NCBI GenBank assembly: GCA_014529385.2
Contig: CM043962.1
Span: forward strand, 47,301,098 to 47,365,097
Reading direction: 5' to 3'
Source: Adiantum capillus-veneris
Lineage: Eukaryota > Streptophyta > Polypodiopsida > Polypodiales > Pteridaceae
DNA length: 64,000 bases
Positions 23,174-33,078 of the stretch are shown in pieces. Positions within the stretch are counted from its first letter, which is position 1, and the number at the start of each line of letters is the position of its first letter. Under the pieces are notes generated by a model. It was not told the origin of the DNA. It was given only the letters and a program-made list of their open reading frames with translations, and made no database searches. A program made the translations under genes and the position numbers.

Positions 23174-24400
23174 GAATAGCTGATATAGATCCTGCTCGAG
23201 TCTAGCCAAAAAAGCCCTCTTCTTCCGCCGCACCAGGCGTCGGAAGTCCATCTGTGACTGTCTGTGAGCGACGTCCCCCAACAGCACCTCGCTCTGAAGT
23301 CTGGCTCTAGTCTGGCGGCACTCCTCATCGTACCAGCTGTTTTGAGGCATGCTCCCAAATCGGCAGCTCTGCTCAGGCTGGGTGTGTGGGTATGCTTCAG
23401 CTGCTGCCTCATGTAATGTCTGTGTTAGTATAGTAGTTAGCTCCTCCAGAGGTCGCCCCGGGTCCTCACTGCATAGGCGTCTGTAGATTCCGTCCATGTA
23501 TACAGAGTCCGTCTCCCTTGTGAATGTGTAGCGAGTAGGGACTGCTACTCGTGGCCTGTGTGCTGCACTGAAATGGAAGGAGATGGTCATTGACACCAAA
23601 GCATGATCCACCGCCACTCTGACCGGTGTGGGCCCAACTGTGAGATCCTCGATACTAGAGATGAGATTCGGTTGTGCCATGACATAGTCTACCGTGCTGG
23701 CTCCATGTTTGTGTGGGAAGCATGTAAAGCCTCTCGCAGCAAGAAATCTCTGTAGGCCGTTCAAGATGGCCAATCCATGTGCAGTGCCCATGTCTATCAG
23801 GTGTCGCCCATACTCAGTATATTCCATATCGTGTGATAGTCTGGAAAGGCCCGCCTCTGCCACATCTATCTCTCTTAGCATCTCCTTTGAAGTATCATAA
23901 AACACTGCCTGGTGATGGGCAGTCCTAGCATTGAAGTCCCCGAGGATGATAATGTCACCGTCCCCAGAGAACTCCCATATGTCATCATCCAAAATAGAGA
24001 AAGGGGACTGTCCTTTGGGTGGTGCATACACTGATTTACTCGGGGGAAAGTAACAAATAGCTAGATAGAGGTATCTGCTTGTCTCTGCTTTCAGTCTCAC
24101 CCACATGTACCTAGCCTGCTCGTCCCTGCGGGCTATATGTATCAGTGGCTGCAGATCCTCTCTAAATAACACTGCCACTCCTCCCGAGCCCCGCCCTCTG
24201 TGCTCTGAGCGTGTCTCTTGTTTGTAGGCTGTCGCCCACCTATATCCACTGATGTGAGGCATGGATTGCCCAGGGGCCTAGTGTGTCTCAGAGTAGAAGA
24301 TTATGTCTCTTCCAGTAAAGCTATCCTCAAAAGCACCCACATCAAGACGCATAGATCCATTGCAGTTCCAGGCAGCTACTTTGAGTGTGGTCCCATAAGT
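23173..24400 (-). pseudogene. LINE 1 ORF2 endonuclease
   Basis: An exonuclease-endonuclease-phosphatase fold domain. Before the open stretch beginning at 24262 the frame shows VAAWNCNG and IIFYSETH (metal-binding N and E), separated by a TAG from the rest. The open part then shows GRGSGGVAVLFR, IIILGDFNARTAHH (catalytic GDFN), STVDYVMAQ, and VAVDHALVSM (the SDH/DH motif). All catalytic positions can be seen apart from the nonsense codon. It would nick target DNA to start insertion. Confidence 0.9.
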
Positions 24401-24409
24401 CTCGCACCG

Positions 24410-25296
24410 TCATGTGGAGCGTCGCTCAAGTATTACCACTTTTCCGTCTCGGTAAAAAGCGATCTTGCCTTTTCCCCTTGCCGCTCTAATCTCCGACATT
24501 ACTTCCTGCATATGAGCGATCTGCGAGAGGGTGGGATCGTCCCCAAGAAAGATGCCAGTCTCTTTAAGAGTTGGTCTTTTCTTCAAGAATGACTTCTTTG
24601 CTTCCATGGAGTGAAAACGGAGGATGAGTGCTCTTTCTTTTGAGGTTTCTCCACTGCCTCCACTTTTCTTTATGTTGCCCACTCTCCATGCCCTTGTGTG
24701 TGTCGGCTCATGAATCCCCATCAAGGCTGTGAGTTCTTTTACTTCTTCGTCCACATTGTCTTTGTCTGTAAGACCGCAAATTCTCACATGACCCTTCTCC
24801 TCTGCTCCTCCTCTAGTGTCTGGTTAATGATGTTGTTGGGTGTGGATGTGGGCGTTATCTCCTTGTCTTTTCCTTTCTTGGCCACCTTGATCCATTTCTC
24901 GGCTTCGTCTGCCTTTTGTTGGGTTTTGGTAAGAACATGCACCCAAGAAGTCGTCATTTCTTTGTGCTGTTCTTCTCCCTCTTTGATGGCCTGTACTTGT
25001 TCCTTGATCGTGTTGATATCTTCAATTACTGAGGGTTGTAGTTCGCCCTCTTCCAGTGTGTTTCTTGATCGGGCTTCGACGAGTTCTTTCTTGAGTGACG
25101 TGATCTCTTCCTCTTGGGTCGTCACTCGGTCTTCTAGCGTGCTTATCTTGCTCTCTTGGATCAGCACACGTCCTTCGAGAATGTTTATTGTGCTCCAGAG
25201 ATTGCGGTTCATCTTGGTGATGGTCTCCGTCATTTCCTCTTTGCATTTTCGAATGGCATCCTCTAGGGGGTCGGCTTTTTCGTTCGTCTTCCTCAT
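24410..25296 (-). pseudogene. LINE 1 ORF1, coiled coil plus RRM-like domain
   Basis: The first 170 codons (24784-25296) are strongly charged with heptad-like spacing (ILEGRVLIQESKISTLEDRV, ITSLKKELVEARSRN), a probable coiled coil. After a one-base frame change at 24785 a second piece (24410-24787) reads MRICGLTDK, then ERALILRFHSMEAKKSFLKK and TGIFLGDDPTLSQ, ending GKIAFYRDGKVVIL. That order (coiled coil, RRM-like, C-terminal domain) is like L1 ORF1p of animals, the RNA chaperone of the particle. No CCHC knuckle is present, unlike common plant L1 ORF1s. Confidence 0.72.
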
Positions 25297-25514
25297 GTTT
25301 GATCGCCGTCCGCAAGGGGGTTAGATGCGCGTGTGCACCCACTCTAGCAACGGGCGCGGCACTGGATGTATGTGTGCACCCACATTGACGGCGATCGCGA
25401 CGAGCGGCGGAGCGCAAGGCGGTGTGGCCCGGTGCCCTCAATATGTTCAGCTGTGTGTGTGTGTGTGTGTGCGCGCGCGCGCGCCTCGAAAACAAAAGTG
25501 AAGGAGGGGGGGTA

Positions 25515-25595
25515 GAAATGAAATGAAATGTTATACTAAAGTCCTCATAAGGCCATAATGACCTATGGGGCCCAAAAGTTAAAAAGTGGTGGGGG
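25515..25595 (-). mobile_element. LINE 3' tail, severely 5'-truncated
   Basis: It carries the family 3' block (minus strand GGCCTTATGAGGACTTTAGT and the CATTT tail), truncated after about 75 bp. Its 3' tail lies within about 15-75 bp of the 5' end of LINE copy 1, in the same orientation, and its other side runs into a G-rich and GA-rich repeat. Confidence 0.8.
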
Positions 25596-25601
25596 CGGGG
25601 G

Positions 25602-25812
<211 letters not shown>

Positions 25813-25842
25813 TGCGATAGAGAGAGGGAGCGGGAAGGGGGG

Positions 25843-25843
<1 letters not shown>

Positions 25844-25873
<30 letters not shown>
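25844..25873. repeat. 30 bp poly-G tract
   Basis: An uninterrupted run of about 30 G within a G-rich region running from 25830 to 26145. Confidence 0.85.
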
Positions 25874-25875
<2 letters not shown>

Positions 25876-25984
25876 AACGAGTGGGGTAGGGGCGCAGGGG
25901 TAGGGCAGGGGGGGGTGTGGTTGCGGGGCCGGAGAGGGAAAGACTCAGGGGGGTGCGGGTGCGGGGTGGGAGAGGGGGGGAGAT

Positions 25985-26145
25985 TTACCTGCGCAGGGGT
26001 AGCAGGGGGGGCCAGGGGAAGCGGGAGCGCAGTGGCAGCAGCGGGGGCGAGGGGAAGCAGGAGCGCAGTGGCAGCAGCGGGGGGCGAGGGGAAGCAGGAG
26101 CACAGGGGCGGCAACGGGGGGCAAGGGGAAGCAGGAGCGCAGTGG
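25985..26145. repeat. G-rich minisatellite
   Basis: Four imperfect units of about 35-50 bp based on GGGGAAGCAGGAGCGCAGTG followed by GCAGCAGCGGGGG. Runs of three or more G occur several times per unit on the plus strand. Confidence 0.85.
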
Positions 26146-26147
26146 CA

Positions 26148-26234
<87 letters not shown>
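26146..26234. repeat. (GA)n tract at LINE copy 2 3' end
   Basis: About 88 bp of GA, directly joined to GATGAGATGAGATGAAATG, which is the tail of the next LINE. Confidence 0.95.
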
Positions 26235-26237
<3 letters not shown>

Positions 26238-26381
26238 GATGAGATGAGATGAGATGAAATGATATATTAACGTCTTCAAAAGGCCAAAATGACCTATGAG
26301 ACCATCAGATACAAAGTGGTGAATCTAATACAATGTCTGAAGTACAAGTACAAAAAGTACTGAAAGTAAACTAGGTGTCGG

Positions 26382-27167
26382 CTAGAATGCCTCTGATCTC
26401 TGTTGGAGTCTCCGTCGATGGAGTGTGCTCTTGTGTGTCGGTTGTGGTTGTCTTGATCTCCCGAGCTTAGTCGCCCTGTCAATGAGGGTGCCTCTGGTAT
26501 GAATGCGGGTACAACCTTGTGCTGGTGGTTGGTCTCTTGGCTCCCTCGATCCAAAGAAGTATGTGATCTGTCTCTGTGACTGTCGTACTCCATGTCTTCT
26601 CAACAGACTATCTCTATGTCGGTGTAGCTCAAGTGGATATAAGCCAAGGCATCTCTGATCCTGATACCTCATGACTCTATCTAGGGGTCCAAAACCCTCC
26701 CTGAATAAGCAATGGAAGCGCCCTCGTATCTCATAATACACAGTGCAGTGGCATATGTAGTGTAGCTCTGTCTCTGGCTCTCTACCGCATATTTGACATA
26801 TCCTAGACTCCGGTGGTATCCCTCTGAATCTACCCGTCTCAATCTCCAGCTGGTGTGAGGATGTGTGAATCTGACCAATAGCACATCGTAGACCATGAGA
26901 CAAATGAGTGTCCATGTAGCTCGGACGAGTCACAAACCCATCTCCCGAATGTTGGAGAAGGTGCTCTTTGTAGAAAGCCATCTTCGTGCCCAACTCTTGC
27001 ATCGGCTCTACCCATGTCCTCTTGGTGTCCAACTGTATAAGATCCTGACGAATGAGTCTAGTGATCTCCGTCTGTGTGACTGGCAAGGAGGGTGCATCCA
27101 GGGAATACTGAAAAGGAGGCAATCTATCCATGCTGAGACCATGCCTCTGAAACCATGAGGTCATCAT
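26382..27167 (-). pseudogene. LINE 2 ORF2 C-terminus
   Basis: An open segment of 261 codons matching the end of copy 1 ORF2, with the motif CQICGREPETELHYICHC (C-x2-C, H, C) and a basic tail. The frame is continuous here where copy 1 is broken. It is separated by a frameshift near 27165 from the upstream part. Confidence 0.85.
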
Positions 27168-28170
27168 ACCAACATGATGCGTCTCCCTGCATCGCTAACT
27201 GTCTAGAGGACTCAAGAGCCAATCTAATATATCTGCCTCTATGTGTATCCCATAGACTGTGCATAAAGGACACTGATCTGGTAAGAGCCTCAATCTCTAT
27301 AGGAGGGGCGGCTACCTCCGCTCGAATAATCGCATGTGGTATGGAGGCCTTGGCTCTAATCATTCGGGATATCATAAATACCAAGGGTCTCTCCATGTTC
27401 CTCCAACTGTCATGATTCACAGATGGTTCCCAAACCTGGACCCCATAAAGCATAGCTGAATCAACTAAAGTATCAAAGAGCCATAGCTTTGTTCGTGGTT
27501 CTTGAAACTGAACCTGCGAACACATCCTCTCTAGCCCTCCCAATGCTGCATAGGCTCTGGACAGTCTAGTCTCTGCTGCAGAGTAAACCTCGGTCCCGTG
27601 AATACCACCCCCAGATATGTATATTCATCTGTGTACTCCACAGTGTCCTGACCATATACGAGTGTAGGTGCCGATCTCTTGACCCACTGTGGTGTGGTGT
27701 TATACACCATAACCTTGGTTTTACCAAGGTTCACAGACAGTCCACTATCCTCTGCAAAAGTTGTGCAATGCATCCAATTGTCTCTGCATGCCCTCTGGCG
27801 ACTCTGATATCAACACAATATCATCAGCATATAATAATAAAGGGATCCATGTCCCTGCTAGCTGAGCGCCTTTGTCACCCTCTCTGTCAATGTAGTCAGA
27901 GACCTCATCTACATACATACCAAAAAGTGTAGGGGACAAAGGACACCCCTGTTTCACTCCAATAGTGGAATGAACAATGTCAGAAATCCCCTCAAGAGTG
28001 CGTACCTGGCCAATCAGTGAGCCGTATAAAGCCATGATCCCCCATATGATCTCTATGGGTACTCCCAACTTCAGTAGCGTGTGCATCAATCTGGCCCTCG
28101 GCACCGTGTCAAATGCTTTGCGGAAGTCCACAAAGCAACAATACATCCGTCTCCCATGTGCCCGACCCTC
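27124..28170 (-). pseudogene. LINE 2 reverse transcriptase, partial
   Basis: It has YCCFVDFRKAFDTVPRARL at its upstream end, GVKQGCPLSPTLFGMY, the catalytic LLLYADDIVLIS, and the thumb phrase LSVNLGKTKVMVYN, spread over three frames (27745-28146, 27531-27773, 27124-27543). The N-terminal RT blocks, the endonuclease and ORF1 are missing. Confidence 0.88.
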
Positions 28171-28202
28171 CTCAATAATAGCTCAGAGAGAGCCCTCCTC
28201 AA

Positions 28203-28208
28203 TAATAG

Positions 28209-28281
<73 letters not shown>
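28203..28281. repeat. (GA)n tract at LINE copy 2 5' end
   Basis: About 78 bp of GA directly at the truncated 5' junction of LINE copy 2. Confidence 0.95.
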
Positions 28282-28284
<3 letters not shown>

Positions 28285-28560
28285 CTACTGAACCAACCAA
28301 CCTTGGCAATGAATTGATGATAGTACAATGGGAGCTATGTGTGCTTATATAGTCACCTTAGTAAATTGCCCTACCCAGATTTTCGTATCGAGCAATGAGG
28401 AGAATACATGAGAGAGAAAAAGAGAGAGAGATACTGCTGAAACAATCAACCTTGGCAATGAATTGATGATAATACAATGGGGGGTAGGTGTGCTTATATA
28501 GCCACCTTAGTAAATTGCCCTACCTAGACTTTGACAATAAGTAAAATAAATACCTAAAAG
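28282..28560. repeat. Two partial LTR-like units in tandem
   Basis: The block seen at 19938-20064 (CTGAACCAACCAACCTTGGC, CTTATATAGTCACC, TAAATTGCCCTACC, TCGAGCAATGAGGAGAATAC) is present here as one full copy (28282-28410) and a second partial copy (28430-28545), separated by short GA repeats. They are likely fragments of the same LTR family. Confidence 0.6.
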
Positions 28561-29329
28561 CCAAAATAAATATTGATATCACATTGGGCAGTTCACTTGA
28601 GATGCCATAACTTTAACAAGTAGTTTCATTCACAAGGAGCCACATTTGTCTTTGATTGATACAAAATGCGGATGGTAAACATGCCCTAGTGGCAATGGGT
28701 TACTTCCCAATGTTGTTGAGAAGTTGGCGTTCTTGCCAGGAAGGCGCCACATGCCCCGGCACGACATCGTATGGGCGTGTTTGAATTGATTCTTGATAAG
28801 AGAGTTTCAGATGACACTTGCAGATGCTTGTTCCAGACTTCAACTCCTTTTCAAGAGAAGAGTAGTTTGAGGCAGAGAACGCCTTGTTGTCTTCTTCGAT
28901 AGGGGACAGACGAGCTTTGTCTTTAGCTATCACCTAGTAGCTCCATAGCCACCTCATTTTTTGTCTTATCGGCAGAAGTGCTAGTACTCGTGTATCTCCT
29001 AGGGGCAAGTTTTAGGAAGCGAAGACAAATTTGTGGTTGTGCCCGGCCTATGCGAGGTAGTTTCTCTTTTATGTATTGTTTGACTGTGTTCCAAAGTTCA
29101 CATCATTTTTGGTGTGCACTGCGTGAAATTTTTGGCTCGTAATTGAATTTCTTATTAGCATTTGCATCCACAGCCTGAAGGACGAACTGAAATTTATAAT
29201 GAGTTGAAATTTGATGTTTAAAAATCTTATTTTCATAATTTACAATCTAAGTGAGACCAATATTTTCCTTTGTTCTCAAGCTATCTTAAATGATACATAC
29301 TCTTAGTGCAATTGGTCATACTTCTTATG
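28561..29329. other. Unassigned spacer
   Basis: No motif or repeat is recognised. There are short open stretches only. Confidence 0.4.
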
Positions 29330-30005
29330 ACTTATGAGGCAGCTCTTGGTGGACCTTTTCAATCTCTCTTGACTAGGTATTGGTGCTAATCTTTTTAGTA
29401 AGAGATTCTTCAGAGTGTTGAGCTTCGGCTTAGCAAGGCTCAAGAGTCTTACTCTAGGCATGCTAGTAAACATCGTAAGGATGTGTCTTTCAAGGAGTGT
29501 GACTGGGTGTATTGAGGATCATGAAGCAATGTCTCAAGAAAGTTGGTAAGAAATGTCCTAAACTCTCCTTTTGTATGTATGGTCCATTTTCGATCATCAA
29601 AAAAGTAAATGATGTTTATGCGCAATTGTGCTTGCCATCTTCTTGGGCAATGTATAATGTTTTCCATGTTTTTTCGCTCAAAGTGTACCTCCACAAAGCA
29701 TTCTCGAAAGGAGCAACCGGAGAGAGTTTAAGGCAATTCCGACGCATTGAATGATCTTAATGATAGCATGTAAACTATGGGTCCGCTTTCTTTTAAAAGT
29801 TGAAGCTAAAATTTTGGAGCCAGAACAGATCCTCTGGCATCAATTCAAGCAAGGTATAAAGAAAGACGCAAAGCAATACTTATTGAGTTCAAGGATCGAG
29901 GGACACGTGCAGCTACTTGGATGGACGATAAATTTTTCGTCGACTATTTAGATTTGCTAGCCTCATACAAGGAGGCCATGGAGCTTGGTACTTGTACCTC
30001 ACCTT
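29330..30005 (+). pseudogene. Gypsy integrase C-terminal fragment, element B family
   Basis: Translation in mixed frames gives YEAALGGPFQSLLTR, LRLSKAQESYSR, MYGPFSIIKKVND, SSWAMYNVFHV and finally EFKDRGT with FVDYLDLLASYKEA, all in the order of the end of element B pol (9422-8987). It is on the opposite strand and much more decayed, with several stops and frameshifts. No LTR was found next to it. Confidence 0.8.
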
Positions 30006-30864
30006 AAGTTGGTGTGGATGTCATGTGCACATGGCCGTGTGTGCCATGTGGGCATGCTACATCGTTTTCTAGAGCCAATGTTGTACGTAGCAGTGTCTTA
30101 GAGCTTACGAGATCTAGTACCGGCAATTTTGTAAATGTTTGTATGACGTACATGGCAAGACAATTCGATCAGATTCTCTTGCCTAACTGGTTGTACTTGT
30201 GTTTTGACGGATGCTATTACAGTTTGGTGGGCTTGTGGCAAGACGAACATGTACTTTCGGTCTAGAGGAATATGTCAATTCAGTTCCTAGGTCAAATGCA
30301 TCGTCTGTTAGTGAGATACGACGAGCAATGCTAGAAGCCTTATGTGTACTGTAGCTCTTGTAGCCTCTAATTCCTCATCCATTGACCTATGCTGTCGTGG
30401 ACGCCTCTCTTGTGGCGTAGCATTGGACAGGGCTGTTGCCTATCCATGATCACAAACCTTATCTAAGCTTGCTCACCATCAGCAGATTTGAGCGACGACA
30501 CAGGGGTGTCTCCTTCTCGAGGAAATCTTTGATGGAGATATTGTGCTAAGGAGAAATTGCTATGACTTGCCAGTTGTAGCCTACAGCTCCAGAGTCATTC
30601 ATGAGCTTTCCTTTCTTGTTCTAGTTAGGGATTTAGTTAGGATTATACGTCTTTTTGGTGACAATGTATGATAAAAGGTATTATTATAAGCTGTACATTG
30701 TTCTGGCCATTTTGGAGCCTTAAGAGAGGTCAATATGTATTTCTATCTTTCTCTCGGGGCTTCTCTGAAGGTTATAACTTGTAATACTCCCATTACAATC
30801 AACCAATGGGCACTACGATGCTTGACTCAATTTTTCAATTGAATGTTGTTCTTAATTTGCATCC
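30006..30864. other. Unassigned sequence, perhaps old LTR
   Basis: No gene is recognised. It follows the gypsy fragment and ends in TAATACTCCCATTACAATC-like AT-rich sequence, so it could be the decayed 3' LTR of that element, but no partner repeat is in the window. Confidence 0.3.
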
Positions 30865-30975
30865 TAGATTCATGGTATCAGATTCACCAGTTCGTAACAG
30901 ATAGGTCTCATAGGTCATTTTGGCCTTTTGAAGACGTTAATATATCATTCCATTTCATTTCATTTCATTCCTCAC
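30865..30975 (+). mobile_element. LINE 3' tail, plus strand
   Basis: About 110 bp: GGTATCAGATTCACC, GGTCTCATAGGTCATTTTGG, TTTTGAAGACGTTAATAT and a (CATTT)n tail. It is a very short insertion sitting about 145 bp upstream of the first visible helicase exon, probably in an intron. Confidence 0.88.
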
Positions 30976-31118
30976 CATTTCAGATTTGTGAAGTTTGGGC
31001 CACGTATAAAAGACAAGCTTAACTTTCAACTTTCTAGTTATTGAAATGCTGCAGCTATGAATTGATTTGCTGATGCAAGATGTTTAAAATTTGAAAATAG
31101 CTGATTTTCATAACGCAG

Positions 31119-32862
31119 ATATCTTGTATTCTGTCGACTTCAGCCTCTTCAAGTTTCACTGTATGAGACTTTTGTAAGATCACAGGTTGGTAATCATGAG
31201 CTTTTGTAATACAACAAGGATTGATTGTTTCAGATGGCCCGTATAGTAAAGACTGTAAGTTCATTTGTGTGATCATTATGATCGATTGATTGTATTCACA
31301 GTTCGTGACCAAGTTGTTCCTGTCAGAGACCAGTGCTGCAAATGTGCTAACAGCAATTGGCGTTTTGAGGAAACTTTGCAATCACCCAAGATTGGTTTTA
31401 GATGACATCTCAAAGAAAGGTTGGGAAAGCTCTTTGCAACATTGCAACTACACTGAGGATCTTGCTTGCATTCGAAGTGATGAAGGGTCTTCAAGTACAT
31501 CGTCTATATCGACTCAGTAAGTTATTGTTTGAAAGCTTTGGTAAACACCACACACATAGACTCTGACATTTTAATTGCTTTCATTTTGCAGGTATGCAAG
31601 CTCTTTATCTGGAAAACTTGATTGTTTACGTGCTCTGCTTTCTGCAACCTTTGATAATGCATCAACTGATCTAACTGGAAAAGTGGTGGTGGTTTCCAAC
31701 TTCACTCAAACCCTCAACTTTGTTCAGGTCTTCTCTCCTTCTTTTGGTATTTATTGGTAATATCCTTGAAGACATTCTGAGAATATTTGGCGGTTGTAGG
31801 GTTTGTGTGAGTGGAAGGGCTGGAAATGGTTGCGCCTGGATGGAGCGACACTCGTTGCAGACAGGCAAAAATTGGTTGATCGTTTCAACTCTGGTTTTGG
31901 AGGGGAAAGAGTATTTCTGCTTTCTTCAAAAGCAGGTGGCATGGGTCTAAATCTAGTGGGAGCAAACCGGTAATTTGCCACTCCTTTTTGTCTCTCGTTT
32001 GACAACAGCATGAGAACATAGAACTAAGTTACACTCATTTGTATGACTGGAGACAGCTTGATACTTTTTGATCCAGATTGGAATCCTGCTACTGATGCGC
32101 AGGTTCAAAAAATTCTCTTTGCTGGATTCATGTAGTGCCATAAATGCACTCTAATAAAACATTATTACTTTGTGGCAGGCCATGGCACGCATATGGAGAG
32201 AAGGGCAAAGAAAGGCAGTGATCATTTACAGACTCTTTGCCACGGGCAGGTTCTTTCTTTAACAAAATTCAAGCTATGCGCTAAGCATCATCATTTGGCC
32301 AGTTTTACTCTGGGCTTAAGTACTTAGCATGAGGGTGTACTTCCTATTCGCATGGTCGGGGGCTCTAAACGGCTGCTGGTTCAATTTAACTAACCCATCT
32401 ACTATGCATAATTACTCACAATACATTGATGTCTGGTATTTCAGCATTGAGGAAAAAATTTACCAAAGGCAGATGGTTAAAGGGGAAATTGCTTCAACTG
32501 TGGAAGACAACGTTGAATGCAAAAACAAGAGCAGTGGTGGTAGATATTTCAGCAGGGAGGAGCTTCGTGAACTCTTTTCACTGAATAAGGTATGCGTCAT
32601 CGAAGCTGGCTAATGGTTTTTGCGTTTCAATAAGTAGGAAAACAAATAGTTTTTTGATTGGTGGTAGCAGGAAACTCAATGTGACACATATGATTTGCTG
32701 TTGGGAAGAGAGCTGCGTATAGATGAGCAGTGGAGGGACTGTGCAATGGACGTGGAGGATGTTGCTCTGAAGGAGGCAATTGGCTCTGGTGTAGTCACAT
32801 TTGTGCAGAGAAAAATGCATGCATTTGAAGTTCCGAAGGAGGCAAGTTGTGCCTCCTTGTGA
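31119..32862 (+). CDS. RAD54/RAD54B-like SNF2 ATPase, C-terminal half
   Basis: Nine exons with AG/GT borders and matching phases: 31119-31185, 31234-31254, 31302-31516, 31592-31727, 31800-31969, 32057-32102, 32179-32249, 32445-32589, 32671-32862 (TGA). They encode about 353 residues without a stop. The first reads [18 protein letters not shown], and the third has [11 protein letters not shown]. The helicase C-lobe follows: [47 protein letters not shown] (motif V) and [15 protein letters not shown] (motif VI), then [13 protein letters not shown]. The end, [20 protein letters not shown], is characteristic of RAD54/RAD54B. Such proteins move on DNA with RAD51 in homologous recombination. The N-lobe (motifs I-IV with the Walker boxes) is absent from the window. 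No start codon is assigned. Confidence 0.9.
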
Positions 32863-33072
32863 CGATTATTCAACGGTGGTATGTACTGTCTCTGCCTATA
32901 TTGCATCTTAATCGGCAACTGCATCTTCCCGTAGTGATAATGCATCTATCTTTAGCTCCCACCCGGAACAAAGGTCAGTCTCAGCTCTTGATTCTTAGCA
33001 ACTATGGGTTTACAGAATTAGCTCAAAAAACCCCCATTCTCTTCTCAAGAGCTCAGACTTGACTCACCTTGA

Positions 33073-33078
33073 AATAAA
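33073..33078 (+). terminator. Possible polyadenylation signal of RAD54-like gene
   Basis: AATAAA about 210 bp after the stop codon, followed by a T-rich stretch. It fits a plant 3' UTR but is a weak signal by itself. Confidence 0.35.

Larger units (their letters stand above)
20513..25500 (-). mobile_element. LINE copy 1, near full length
   Basis: A non-LTR retrotransposon read on the minus strand, with a short 5' UTR (about 25297-25440), ORF1, and an ORF2 with apurinic-type endonuclease, RT and a C-terminal cysteine-histidine motif. Its 3' end has a block, GGTCTCATAGGTCATT then TTTTGAAGACGTTAATAT, and a (CATTT)n tail. The same 3' block appears at seven places in the window, defining the family. 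Inactivating lesions include a frameshift in ORF1, a TAG in the endonuclease, a 30 bp homopolymer with a frame change between endonuclease and RT, and frameshifts near the C-terminus. Confidence 0.9.
26235..28200 (-). mobile_element. LINE copy 2, 5'-truncated
   Basis: Same family as copy 1, minus strand. It has the 3' block near 26260-26305 and covers RT to the end of ORF2. Its 5' end stops within the RT near 28190, just after VDFRKAFDTV-type sequence, and joins a short duplicated CCCTCCTCAATAATAGCTCAG (28167-28212) followed by GA repeats. Confidence 0.88.
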
